Assembly: GCF_001742225.1 (NCBI RefSeq)
Contig: NZ_CP017077.1
Coordinates: forward strand, 806,001-870,000
Direction: 5' to 3'
DNA length: 64,000 bases
From: Novosphingobium resinovorum
GTDB lineage: Bacteria > Pseudomonadota > Alphaproteobacteria > Sphingomonadales > Sphingomonadaceae
The notes beneath the pieces were generated by a model, which worked only from the letters and a program-made list of their open reading frames with translations, was not told the origin of the DNA and searched no databases. Both the position numbers and the translations under genes were made by a program. The stretch's first letter is position 1. Each line of letters starts with the position of its first letter. Shown here piece after piece: positions 7,343 to 15,168 of this stretch.

Positions 7343-9172
7343 CTATGCCGCGATCACGTCCAGCGCGTCACCGTCGTCGGGCCTGTCATCGGGCTCCAAG
7401 CCGGTTTCGGAGGCGTCGACATCATAATCATCCGCGACGATCAGGGATCGGCGATGAGCATCGACGGTTTCGACCCCGCCGCGCGCGGTGTACGCGGCAG
7501 GCGGAAACGCCATCCAGCGCGGCACCCAGTTCTCGCAGCGCTCGCGTCCGTTCGCACCATCGAGGTGATCGCGGATGATCGCCTTGATGGTCTTCGCCTT
7601 CTCGCAGGTGCTGGCGGACGCGACTTCCGATCCGCCCACTTCGCCCAGAATGGCAAGCAGGACTTCACGGTCGCGCAGCGGCTCGAAGAAGGCATCGTCG
7701 GCCTTCCACCAGTGCTGCATGTCCGCGCCCATCTCGCGCGCCAGCGCCTCGACGACCGGGCTCCCCGCTGCCAGCGTCTCGCCCATGACGACTGCGATGA
7801 GGGCCATGACGGCACTGTCGGGAAGCAGCAGGAGCCGTGCGAACAGGGCGCACATGCCATTGGGCTTTTCCGCGCCGGTCACATGCGGCTCTTCCGTGGG
7901 CAAGCCAAGCATGGCGAGCACATCGACCCGCGCGCGGTCGAACACGGTTTCGGCGGCACTGTTCGCGATGCTTTCGGCGATGGCATCGCTGCGGGCAGCC
8001 TGCGGCTCGGGCGTGACCCGCCACAGATGCGAGCCGACGATGGCGTGAGCCGCCATGAGGCGCAGCGCGGCGCCCGGAAAGGCAAGCAGTTCGGCCCGGA
8101 CGGCGGCATGGCGGTGCAGGTGGATATAGGTCTGCATGTTGGCGGTCAGTTCGGGACGGACGGCCTTGATACCGGCGTCGCCCTCCGCGTTCTTACCAGC
8201 CTTGGCGAGACGAGCGGCCTCCTTGCGGCTGAGGTAGCCTTCGTGGGCGATGACCTCGCCATTGGCGCGCACATCGAGATAGACCCGCCCGCCCTTGCGC
8301 TTGGGTGTCTTCTCATGCTCCCACGCATGGAAATGGGCATCGGGACCAATCACCAACGCATCGGCCCAGCCCTGCTCGAGGTATTCACCGCGCCGCGCCT
8401 CGATTGCGGCATTCTGGGCGGTCCAGAACGCGGGTGCGTCAGCGAAATAGCTGTCTTCGCCGAACAGGTCGGCGACGGTCGCGAGGCCGCTGGTGCTTAC
8501 GTCGAACAGCGCATGCCCGGCCGGGATCGACTGGCCCGCGAACAGCCAGCCCTTGAGATTGAAACCTCTGGGGGCATAGGCTTCGGGATCATCGAGCAGC
8601 GCCAGCCATGCCTTCTGCTGGCTCTTGGAGGCGAGGGTGAGGTGGCGCACCGTGCCTGCGTCGATCTCCTCGCGGCGGTAGAGGTCGCGGATGCGCGGCA
8701 GGAGATTGCCGAGCGCGAGGATGCGCTTCACCGCAAGATCGGGCAGACCGAAGGTCGCGGCGATGTCGGCGGGCTTGCGCCCCTCCTTCACCAGCCGGAT
8801 GAAGCATTCCCAGCGCGACACCTCGTCGGGGTCGAGCCGGGCGCTGTTCTCGATCAGCGAGGCCTCGATGGCGTCGGCATCATCGCCGTCTTCAAGAATG
8901 GCGCACGGCAGTTGCGCGGGCTCGTGGCCCGGCTGTCCGGTGCATTCCTGTTCTATGATCTGCGCGGCATGAAAGCGCCGCGCCCCGGCGAGGATTTCGT
9001 GATGGCCGGTTTCGCCCTCGGCTCCGCTGCAGGGCCGCACGATAATGGGCTGGAGGACGCCCCGCGCCCTGACGGTGGGCAGGATGTCGGAGACATCGGG
9101 GGCCTTGCGGGCATAGCGCATGTTGAGCCTGCTCACACAAAGCTTGTCGAGATGGACAAAAGCGAGTTTCAT
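7343..9172 (-). CDS. ParB/Spo0J-like partition or nuclease-domain protein
   Basis: A 609-residue protein of the large ParB-like family found on alphaproteobacterial plasmids and integrative elements. The N-terminal ParB/sulfiredoxin fold is seen in MRYARKAPDVSDILPTVRAR, GVLQPIIVRP and HHEILAGARRFHAAQ (residues about 18-70). An HTH region follows (ADIAATFGLPDLAVKRILALG, about 135-155). The long C-terminal part lacks a named domain and ends acidic. No ParA lies beside it, so a role in stability or regulation of the element, rather than classic partition, is possible. A hairpin leader precedes it and DUF2958 and ArdC genes lie upstream. Confidence 0.85.
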   Translation of the reverse strand: MKLAFVHLDKLCVSRLNMRYARKAPDVSDILPTVRARGVLQPIIVRPCSGAEGETGHHEILAGARRFHAAQIIEQECTGQPGHEPAQLPCAILEDGDDADAIEASLIENSARLDPDEVSRWECFIRLVKEGRKPADIAATFGLPDLAVKRILALGNLLPRIRDLYRREEIDAGTVRHLTLASKSQQKAWLALLDDPEAYAPRGFNLKGWLFAGQSIPAGHALFDVSTSGLATVADLFGEDSYFADAPAFWTAQNAAIEARRGEYLEQGWADALVIGPDAHFHAWEHEKTPKRKGGRVYLDVRANGEVIAHEGYLSRKEAARLAKAGKNAEGDAGIKAVRPELTANMQTYIHLHRHAAVRAELLAFPGAALRLMAAHAIVGSHLWRVTPEPQAARSDAIAESIANSAAETVFDRARVDVLAMLGLPTEEPHVTGAEKPNGMCALFARLLLLPDSAVMALIAVVMGETLAAGSPVVEALAREMGADMQHWWKADDAFFEPLRDREVLLAILGEVGGSEVASASTCEKAKTIKAIIRDHLDGANGRERCENWVPRWMAFPPAAYTARGGVETVDAHRRSLIVADDYDVDASETGLEPDDRPDDGDALDVIAA

Positions 9173-9196
9173 AAGCCTTACTCCTAGTGAGGGGCC

Positions 9197-9235
9197 GGTC
9201 CGTCCTTCAGGTGGAATGGTCGGGCGGACCGGCTT
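9197..9235 (-). promoter_or_regulatory. Hairpin in leader of the ParB-like gene
   Basis: GGCCGGTCCGTCC and GGGCGGACCGGC form a near-perfect stem of about 12 bp between the DUF2958 stop and the ParB-like start. It could attenuate or process the ArdC-DUF2958-ParB transcript. No T-run follows on the minus strand. Confidence 0.45.
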
Positions 9236-9263
9236 TTGGGATGGCGGCGAACGGCCGCCCGCG

Positions 9264-9674
9264 TCATCCGCGTTTCAGCGGAATTTCAGGGATGGAACCG
9301 AAGGCGCGTTCCATCTGGTCGAGGTAGGCCTGCGCCGCGCCGATCGATCCGAGCAGGCGCGAGACTTCGGTCCATCGCGACATACGCTGGCGGGTACGAA
9401 ACATGCGGTCGCGCTCGATCCCCATCCCGAAGGGCAGATGGATGCCCGCCACTTCGCGCAGGCTGAAACAGCCCAGTTCCGGGCACCCGAAACCGAGATC
9501 GGCGAGACCGAACAGAGTGTCCCCATCCGGATAGAGTTCGCTGACCAGCCACGTGCCGGGCCCGAGCGGATTGAACAGCCGAACCAGTGGATAGGGATCG
9601 AAAGCGGGATGCCGCGCGCTCATGCGGGCATTGGCCAGCAGCATCCGGGACGCTGTGCGGGAGAGCAGGCTCAT
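9264..9674 (-). CDS. DUF2958 domain-containing protein
   Basis: A 136-residue protein of the DUF2958 family (PF11171). The family core is visible: FDPYPLVRLFNPLGPGTWLVSEL, then LFGLADLGFGCPELGCFSL, which makes up most of the domain. It is cytoplasmic and of unknown function, and is nearly always encoded next to ArdC-type antirestriction proteins on mobile DNA. Its start overlaps the stop of the ArdC gene by four bases, so the two are translationally coupled. Confidence 0.87.
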   Translation of the reverse strand: MSLLSRTASRMLLANARMSARHPAFDPYPLVRLFNPLGPGTWLVSELYPDGDTLFGLADLGFGCPELGCFSLREVAGIHLPFGMGIERDRMFRTRQRMSRWTEVSRLLGSIGAAQAYLDQMERAFGSIPEIPLKRG

Positions 9675-10690
9675 GCGGGCACCCTCCCCCCGGCACTCTC
9701 AGCACATTGCGCACCTGCGCCCGCGTTTCCGCCAGCGCTCGCGGCGGCATGCCGGGCAAGCAGCCAGTCGGCGGCCTTGCTGGCCTGACTGGCCGCCTTG
9801 AAGATCGCGCGGGAATCCTCGCGCACTACTTCCAGCCATGCGCCGATATAATCGGCATGACGCACGGTCGGGACGATGCCGAGCGCAGCGCACAGGAAAG
9901 CCGAACCCATTTCCGCGCAGAGTTCCTCGCGGGCGTAGTCCTTCGAGCCGAACGAATTGATCAGCTTGCGGTTCAGGCGCGAGGGATGGCCGACCGCGTG
10001 CGTCAATTCGTGCAGGCAGGTCCGGTAATAATTGATCTGGTCGTGGAACGCGGGCTGCGGCGGAACCTGTACGTAGTCCGGGCCCGGCGCATAGAATGCC
10101 TTGTCCCCGCCGATCCGGAAATCCACGCCGCTCGCGGTAATGACCTCTTCGGCAAGCGGGATGATCTCGCGCTCGGGCAGCGGTGCGGGATCGTACGCCA
10201 TCTCACCGGGCAGACCATCGCACTGCGCGACATTGAAGACGGTGAAGCGCTTGAGGAACGGCACCGCGCGCGCCTCGCCGCCCGCTGCCTCCACCCTTGC
10301 CCTCTCGGTCTCGGGCACGAAGCGATCGGCATAGACCACCATGGTCCCCTGCTCGCCCTTGCGGACATGCCCGCCTGCTTCCAGCGCCTGCCGGAAGGTC
10401 AGCCAGCGCTGCGAGGAATAGCCGCCCGCGATCCCCTCTCCCCACAGGAGCAGGATGTTGATCCCGGAGTACTGCCGCCCGGTCAGAGCATTGCGAGGAA
10501 GCGCCGGGCAGCCCGGCACTCCATCCACCCTGCCCCAAGGCTGCACCCACGGCAGCCGCCCTTCCTCAAGCTGGGCGATGATCTTGGCTGTGACCGTATC
10601 GTAGAGATTGGACCGCTCGGCCTGTGGCGACACACAGCGGGATGCCTTGCGCTGCCTGCCGCCAGCGCTGCGCGGGGAACGGGAAACCAT
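9671..10690 (-). CDS. ardC: ArdC-type antirestriction protein (ssDNA-binding zincin)
   Basis: A 339-residue protein with an N-terminal ArdC ssDNA-binding domain (DUF1738; PWVQPWGRVDG, ALTGRQYSGINILLLW, WLTFRQALEAGGHVRKGEQG) and a C-terminal polyvalent metallopeptidase-like domain with the zinc motif HELTHAVGH and a downstream acidic stretch (YAREELCAEMGSAFL). Such proteins protect incoming single-stranded plasmid DNA from host restriction. The start at 10690 is chosen because AGGAGG precedes it; a longer frame to 10912 has no such site. It heads an operon with DUF2958. Its leader carries a nine-G run in a hairpin (10726-10749). Confidence 0.9.
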   Translation of the reverse strand: MVSRSPRSAGGRQRKASRCVSPQAERSNLYDTVTAKIIAQLEEGRLPWVQPWGRVDGVPGCPALPRNALTGRQYSGINILLLWGEGIAGGYSSQRWLTFRQALEAGGHVRKGEQGTMVVYADRFVPETERARVEAAGGEARAVPFLKRFTVFNVAQCDGLPGEMAYDPAPLPEREIIPLAEEVITASGVDFRIGGDKAFYAPGPDYVQVPPQPAFHDQINYYRTCLHELTHAVGHPSRLNRKLINSFGSKDYAREELCAEMGSAFLCAALGIVPTVRHADYIGAWLEVVREDSRAIFKAASQASKAADWLLARHAAASAGGNAGAGAQCAESAGGRVPA

Positions 10691-11189
10691 GCCTTGCCTC
10701 CTGACACCGCCCCAATCCAGAATTGGTCCCCCGCAGGAGCGGGGGGGGGCGGCGAGGAGACGCACAGGGTCCGCGCACGAGCGGTTCATGCACCCGAAGG
10801 GCCGCAACGCACGTGGAGGAATGCCGGCCTGCCGGCATTTGCATGGGCCGCGCGCGGGCCCAGGACGGCGACGAAAGCCCACCTCCGCTCGAAGGGAAGG
10901 ACCAACGCCCAACGCCGCGCCGCGCAGCGCGCGCCTGTATCAGGTAGGCCATGCCTGCCGCACGCGCCCGCGATCGAAACCGGATGGCCGAGACCTGTCT
11001 TGCAGGGCTCGGCGGCGCTGGCCTGCAAGGTCGGCGACGTGAGAGCGCGCTCGCACAGCGAGGCGCCCCTCCGGGTCTCTCGGTTCTCAAGGGATCGCTA
11101 CGATCACACAAGGCCGCAGGGATCAGATGGGGGTGAACCTTCGGGATTGTCATCGTAGCTGGTTCCATCTCGGCTGGCACGATGACGCG
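10691..11189. other. GC-rich non-coding region between ardC and the nuclease gene
   Basis: About 500 bases with no supportable gene. It holds a C/G hairpin with a run of nine Gs (10741-10749) in the ardC leader, CCAAT-TCTGG-ATTGG nearby, and a perfect dyad AATGCCGG-CCTG-CCGGCATT near 10820-10840. Divergent promoters for ardC and the nuclease gene must lie here. Plasmid transfer origins often look like this, but nothing identifies one. Confidence 0.4.
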
Positions 11190-11585
11190 ATGGCGTGCAT
11201 GGGATCGAGCATGATCGCCATTCCCCTTCTGCTCGCCTCCGGCCTTTGCATCGCGACGGTGCATGACGGCGACACCATTCGGCTCTGCACCGGCGAGAAG
11301 GTGCGCCTCCAGTCGATCGACGCGCCAGAGGTGAAGGACTCGCCTCGGTGCGAGCCAGCCCAGCGGCGGCGCCTCGCCGGCTCGAAGAATCCAGCCTGGT
11401 GCGATTTTGCGAAAGGTGCGGCCAGCCGGGACGCCCTGCAGTCGTTCCTGCTGACGGGGCGCGTTTCCATCGAGCGCTTCGGGAAGGACCGCTATGGCCG
11501 CACGCTGGCAAATATCTATGTCAACGACCGCGACGCGGGCGAATACCTGATCAGGCGAGGGTTGGCGCGGCGCTGGGGCGAGTAA
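11190..11585 (+). CDS. Secreted thermonuclease-like (SNase) protein
   Basis: A 131-residue protein of the staphylococcal nuclease fold (TNase/SNc, PF00565). A short hydrophobic leader (MIAIPLLLASGLCIATV) directly precedes the nuclease core, where VHDGDTIRLCTGEKVRLQSI and DAPE carry the calcium-binding Asp and the first catalytic Arg. A second conserved segment is ERFGKDRYGRTLANIYV, with the terminal LIRRGLARRW. It probably acts in the periplasm or outside the cell and cleaves DNA or RNA. ATG 11190 is a compromise; starts at 11199 or 11211 would give a tighter signal peptide. Solitary gene. Confidence 0.8.
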   Translation: MACMGSSMIAIPLLLASGLCIATVHDGDTIRLCTGEKVRLQSIDAPEVKDSPRCEPAQRRRLAGSKNPAWCDFAKGAASRDALQSFLLTGRVSIERFGKDRYGRTLANIYVNDRDAGEYLIRRGLARRWGE

Positions 11586-11605
11586 CCGAGGACGGCTGCC
11601 TGTCC

Positions 11606-11866
11606 TTACCCTCGATATGAACTCATATCAGGTCCGAGGAAGCGATACTGCCTGACGATGTTCTCGATTTCCGGGTGGCAGAGGCACGAAATCTGTACGC
11701 CGATACAAATCGGGTGTCGCGGCCGAGGGAGACGGGCTGCACTGCACTTCGCGGCTATCGCAGGCTTGCACTTCAGCTGCGTCTCGTGTCCACAGCGACA
11801 CGTAACCGCGATGTCATAGCCCCATTTCGAGTAGTCCAAGACCGTCTCGAACCGTTTCGTTACCAT
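11606..11866 (-). CDS. Small hypothetical protein with cysteine pairs
   Basis: An 86-residue protein starting at ATG 11866 (MVTKRFETVLDYSKWGYDIA). CRCGH near residue 25 and further Cys residues (CIGVQISCLC) suggest zinc binding. The first 30 residues resemble small zinc-ribbon-type proteins frequent in sphingomonads, but the second half does not, so a frameshift or divergence there is possible. Convergent with the nuclease gene. Confidence 0.45.
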   Translation of the reverse strand: MVTKRFETVLDYSKWGYDIAVTCRCGHETQLKCKPAIAAKCSAARLPRPRHPICIGVQISCLCHPEIENIVRQYRFLGPDMSSYRG

Positions 11867-11942
11867 GACCTGCCCGTACCGGATTGCAGAACAAATATGG
11901 AACATATAACATTGTGTCATTCCACCAAGGAGTGATTCTGCG

Positions 11943-12209
11943 ATGCCTGCACTATCGAAGATGGATGGTCCGCTTGACCTCGGAGGCTATGAGACCAGTT
12001 CGAAATCCTTGCCTTTCGGGCGCTGGATACTGGAACAGAGCGAGCGAGGCGGCTTCATTGGCCAACTCGCCTCGATCGCCAGATCGGATCGTGGGTTCCC
12101 GAAGGACGGCACCCCCGAGGCGGTCCGCAAGCGCCTGGGAGACACGGGCGCAGATCCAGAAATGTTCGAAGCGGTCGACGACGCCGAGATGGATTGGGTA
12201 TCCTGGTGA
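11943..12209 (+). CDS. YozE/SAM-like domain protein
   Basis: An 88-residue protein matching the YozE SAM-like family (PF06855). The core is LPFGRWILEQSERGGFIGQLA, then SDRGFPKDGTPEAVRKRL and MFEAVDDAEMDW. Members are small helical cytoplasmic proteins of unknown function, often on mobile DNA in sphingomonads. Its stop overlaps a GTG that would start the next small frame, which suggests a two-gene unit. Length fits the family. Confidence 0.75.
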   Translation: MPALSKMDGPLDLGGYETSSKSLPFGRWILEQSERGGFIGQLASIARSDRGFPKDGTPEAVRKRLGDTGADPEMFEAVDDAEMDWVSW

Positions 12210-12385
12210 CCGGCCCGATAGCCGACGATGTCTTAATCGCGCTGGCTCAGCACCGCTTCGACCAAGCCGATAGGGCCGACGCCACGCAGGAGGACTGCCG
12301 CCAGCTTCGTGACATTTTTTCCGCCGTTCTGCAGCGCCTGCGGGAGAAGGTGGAGATCACGCGCGATCTTGTCTGCATCGGGTAA
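12206..12385 (+). CDS. Small hypothetical protein coupled to the YozE-like gene
   Basis: A 59-residue frame from GTG 12206, overlapping the preceding stop (GTGA), to TAA 12385. An ATG at 12194 in the same frame is an alternative. The product is helical and charged (ALAQHRFDQADRADATQEDC, LQRLREKVEITRDL). The coupling to the previous gene is the main reason to accept it. Function unknown. Confidence 0.45.
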   Translation: MTGPIADDVLIALAQHRFDQADRADATQEDCRQLRDIFSAVLQRLREKVEITRDLVCIG

Positions 12386-12842
12386 AGCGACCTGTCTGAT
12401 GCGGCGAGGATCGCACGGTTGGCCAACACCGAGCCGAAACAGGACGATCAACTGCAGCTATCCCTTACGCATTTTTGAGCATCCGCCGATCGTCGCGTGA
12501 ACCACGTAAACCAGGCGGATCCCCCCAGACGTTCCTATCCTGAGGAACAAGTCATGGTTGACGTGAAAACCTGGGCCCGGCGCACGTTCCGCAAGCTAGC
12601 GCTGGGCCACTTTATCGGGATCGAGACCATCAAGGTTTGGATACTGCGTAGGGGGAGAATATTTTCAGGTCGCAGAAACCGCTCTCGCCGGTCTGTCTAT
12701 CATCATCGTAAAGGTGGGGGTGGGACGGGCCATGGAGGTATTTATACGGCGCGCGCGCAGGCCAGCGCGTGATCATCCGTAAAAATCCACGCCTTCCACT
12801 GCAGCACTCTTAGCGCTATTCGGCTCCGATTTTGGGGGTGAT
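12386..12842. other. Non-coding stretch before the PLD-like gene
   Basis: About 450 bases. A frame at 12497-12772 exists but its composition (Arg/Gly runs, no ribosome-binding site) does not look like a real protein. A GGTGGGGGTGGGACGGG stretch lies near 12714. The promoter of the PLD-like gene should be here. Nothing else recognised. Confidence 0.35.
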
Positions 12843-14081
12843 ATGGCGAAACAGTATAAGTCGAAACTTCTGTTCAACGTTGAAGACGGTCGCGATCACA
12901 AGTCAGCGATCACCGGGTTGTTCGAGAAGGCGCGTTCCTTTGAATGCATGGTGGCGTTCGCCAAGATGTCCGCATGGAAGGACTTCAAGACGGTTCTCAA
13001 AACAGCGCTTGCGCGAGGTATGCGCGCCCGAATGGGGATCGGCCTCGACTTCTATCACACCGACCCTACGCTTCTTATCGAACTCTGGAAAATCGCCTCA
13101 AAGCCCGGCAGCCTGTTGGAATTGTTCGTCAGCGATGCTGATGAAACGTTCCATCCGAAAATCTATGCATTCCGTTACCCAAATGGTTGCAAACTGCTCG
13201 TGGGCTCCGCGAACTTCACTAAGGGCGGGCTTTCTGGGAACTACGAGGCCTCCATCCTTATCGACGATGCGACATCCGAGATGATGCCTTCTGTCACCGG
13301 ACATTTCGACCAACTCATCGATGACGAGGTGCTAATACCCGCGACCAAGGAAGTTATTGACCGGTACGCATACGAGCATGAGGTCTTTACCGCAGCGATG
13401 CGGCTAGCAAAGAGGAAGGCCAAAAACACAGTATTCTCGACCGGGAATTCATTCTACACCTTGACCGAGTTCCTCAAGATGATGAGGGAGGGTTCACCCA
13501 ACTCTCGCTTCGATAGCGATATGGCCATCAGGCGTGAAACTCGGGCGACCGCTAGAACTCACCTTATGGAGATGGCTGCTTGGCCGAATGATCCGGCTCA
13601 GCAATTTCCGCAGCGCTACGATGCACTGATTTCAGCATTCCATTCGGGCGGCCTCAAGCGCGGAAAGTCCTTCGTCGCAGCCTTCCCTGCCGAGTTCTCC
13701 GCTGCCGTGACTGAGATCGTCAACAATGCCGAAGTCGAACCACGACAAGCCTTCGAAATCCTGCTGACCCATTTCAAGGGTATCAAGGGCGCAGGCATAA
13801 ACCTGCTGACAGAAATTCTACACTCACTGGACAATGAGCGGTTCGCTGTGATGAACCAAAACTCAGTCTCCGGGCTTCGTATCGCTGGATTTCAGGAATT
13901 CCCGCCTCGGCCTGCGAAGGACAATGTGAGCCCTGACCTCTATCAGTTATATTGTGATCGGGCGAAGGAAGTGCGTAACAAGCTCCACTTGTCGAGTTTC
14001 ACTGAACTCGATGCCCTATTCAACTTCGTTTACTGGCATGATGATCGTCAGGAAGACGAGGAAGAAGACGACCAAGGCTGA
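12843..14081 (+). CDS. PLD-family nuclease-like protein with C-terminal HhH-type domain
   Basis: A 412-residue protein. Residues 20-165 form a single phospholipase-D-type domain: HPK at 104-106 and GSANFT at 121-126 match the HxK...GSxN catalytic signature, though the Asp usually found after HxK is replaced. PLD-type restriction endonucleases of the NgoFVII/BfiI kind are built this way and work as dimers. The C-terminal part has HFKGIKGAGINLLTEILHSL followed by FAVMNQNSVSGLRIAGF (about 311-350), like helix-hairpin-helix modules found in restriction-type proteins. The tail is very acidic. No methyltransferase is nearby. Solitary gene flanked by repeat-bearing gaps; a defence role is plausible but unproven. 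Confidence 0.7.
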   Translation: MAKQYKSKLLFNVEDGRDHKSAITGLFEKARSFECMVAFAKMSAWKDFKTVLKTALARGMRARMGIGLDFYHTDPTLLIELWKIASKPGSLLELFVSDADETFHPKIYAFRYPNGCKLLVGSANFTKGGLSGNYEASILIDDATSEMMPSVTGHFDQLIDDEVLIPATKEVIDRYAYEHEVFTAAMRLAKRKAKNTVFSTGNSFYTLTEFLKMMREGSPNSRFDSDMAIRRETRATARTHLMEMAAWPNDPAQQFPQRYDALISAFHSGGLKRGKSFVAAFPAEFSAAVTEIVNNAEVEPRQAFEILLTHFKGIKGAGINLLTEILHSLDNERFAVMNQNSVSGLRIAGFQEFPPRPAKDNVSPDLYQLYCDRAKEVRNKLHLSSFTELDALFNFVYWHDDRQEDEEEDDQG

Positions 14082-14452
14082 TCAATTTCTGGTAGCGCGA
14101 GGGGTGTAGCGCCCCTCGCCAACTCATTGTACGCTCTGTGGTCATTTCCCACCAACTCGGCTCCAATTCTTCCCTCTGGCGTACTTGTTCGCATCGTCAT
14201 CGCCTCATAGGCAGGACGCTGGAATACGTTCGCGATCTTCGTTCGAATGGGGAGACTGCCAAGATGCGGAACCGGCATTTTAACATGCCTCTACCCGGGC
14301 GGGTTCAACGGGTGGCGGCAACACAAGCTTGGAAACGCTCGGCGGGCCGGTCCCCGGAAGCGGAATGACTGCCTTACAATAATTTAATCGGGAAAGCTGC
14401 CGGCCGGCAGACGCCCCGTTGCAGACATTCCATCTTCGGTTATCTTCAAGCC
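14082..14452. other. Gap with copy 1 of 52-bp repeat family B
   Basis: No gene is supportable here. The gap contains a repeat-family B copy at 14346-14397 and a GCCGGCCGGC palindrome just after it (14399-14408). Confidence 0.5.
14346..14397 (+). repeat. 52-bp repeat family B, copy 1
   Basis: The core reads GCCGGTCCCCGGAAGCGGAA, then TGACTGCCTTACAATAATTT, then AATCGGGAAAGC. Near-identical copies lie at 14870-14920 and 62947-62998 in the same orientation. Copies 1 and 2 bracket a small lipoprotein gene, and copy 3 lies just beyond the stop of another lipoprotein gene. Confidence 0.85.
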
Positions 14453-14806
14453 ATGCCGCATCGTGAGCGATCCCAATTTTACTTCGCAGCCGTATCCGCT
14501 GTCGCCGTTGCATTGACAGTCAGCTGCGCGAAAAACGGTGCAGGTTGTGACGTAAGAGGTTTGGCTCTTGATAAAACTAGCCAGCTTTATTCAATGGATA
14601 TTGAAAAGCTAAAAGTCGTTAAAGACGAAGCCTTCAAAGAAAGTCGGTATGTTTCAGTAGCGTTTCGGAATGAAAACGACAGCGATTACGCTGGATCGTT
14701 GTTGGATATAGACCCTCGACTTTGTAGAATTAAGGGATTTCAGACCCAAGAGGGTCTTTCATTGTCTTTTATGCCGGATTTAGGGCGTGGTCCACCGCAA
14801 CGGTGA
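14453..14806 (+). CDS. Small putative lipoprotein
   Basis: A 117-residue protein with a lipoprotein-type signal: basic start (MPHRERSQ), hydrophobic helix, and a lipobox-like ALTVSC at about residue 25. The mature part (Lys/Asp-rich, VKDEAFKESRYVSVAFRNEN) has no recognised domain. The DNA is AT-rich compared with the island that follows. It sits between copies 1 and 2 of repeat family B. Likely periplasmic and membrane-anchored; function unknown. Confidence 0.55.
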   Translation: MPHRERSQFYFAAVSAVAVALTVSCAKNGAGCDVRGLALDKTSQLYSMDIEKLKVVKDEAFKESRYVSVAFRNENDSDYAGSLLDIDPRLCRIKGFQTQEGLSLSFMPDLGRGPPQR

Positions 14807-15168
14807 TCCTTCACAAGGCGGACTGGCAATGGCAGGGAACCACCCCTCCCGGTCATCAGGAGCCGCAAAGCCGGTCGCCGGAACCGGAATGGCAGCCTTA
14901 CAAGATTTTAATCGGCAAGCGGTCCAGCGGCTGCCGCCCCCATTTCTGCCATTCCTAATGTCATTAAGAAATGACCCCGAGTGGCCGTTTGCAGTCCTTC
15001 CGGTTTATAGACCGCATTAAGCAAAGCTGCCATCGCATAATCAGCAACTAGGCGGATGGTGGCTCGGACGTTCTCTTGCATGTAACCTGATGATTTGCAG
15101 ATGCATGCGCTTGGATCGCATCACTAACAGCGTCTCCCAAGCTGCGATGCAATGCAGGCTCTCGACAA
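14807..15168. other. Gap with copy 2 of 52-bp repeat family B
   Basis: No gene recognised. It contains the repeat at 14870-14920 and marks the change from accessory DNA to the catabolic island. Confidence 0.5.
14870..14920 (+). repeat. 52-bp repeat family B, copy 2
   Basis: The core reads GCCGGTCGCCGGAACCGGAA, then TGGCAGCCTTACAAGATTTT, then AATCGGCAAGC. It shares with copy 3 an extra CATCAGG and CAAGCCGG-like stretch on the left and a GGTCC-GCGG tail on the right. Confidence 0.8.

Noticed and set aside
7178..9187. Plus-strand open frame of 669 codons
   Set aside because: Antisense shadow of the ParB-like gene. The real gene has ParB motifs, a leader and a terminator on the minus strand.
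9587..11158. Plus-strand open frame of 523 codons
   Set aside because: Antisense to ardC with its HELTH zinc motif, then running through a GC-rich non-coding gap. No family resemblance.
12497..12772. 91-codon frame before the PLD-like gene
   Set aside because: Low-complexity Arg/Gly sequence, no ribosome-binding site and no motif. Kept as part of a non-coding stretch.
14346..14920. Two close copies of repeat family B as a possible CRISPR
   Set aside because: Only two local copies, separated by about 470 bases with a gene between. Spacing and number do not fit a CRISPR array.
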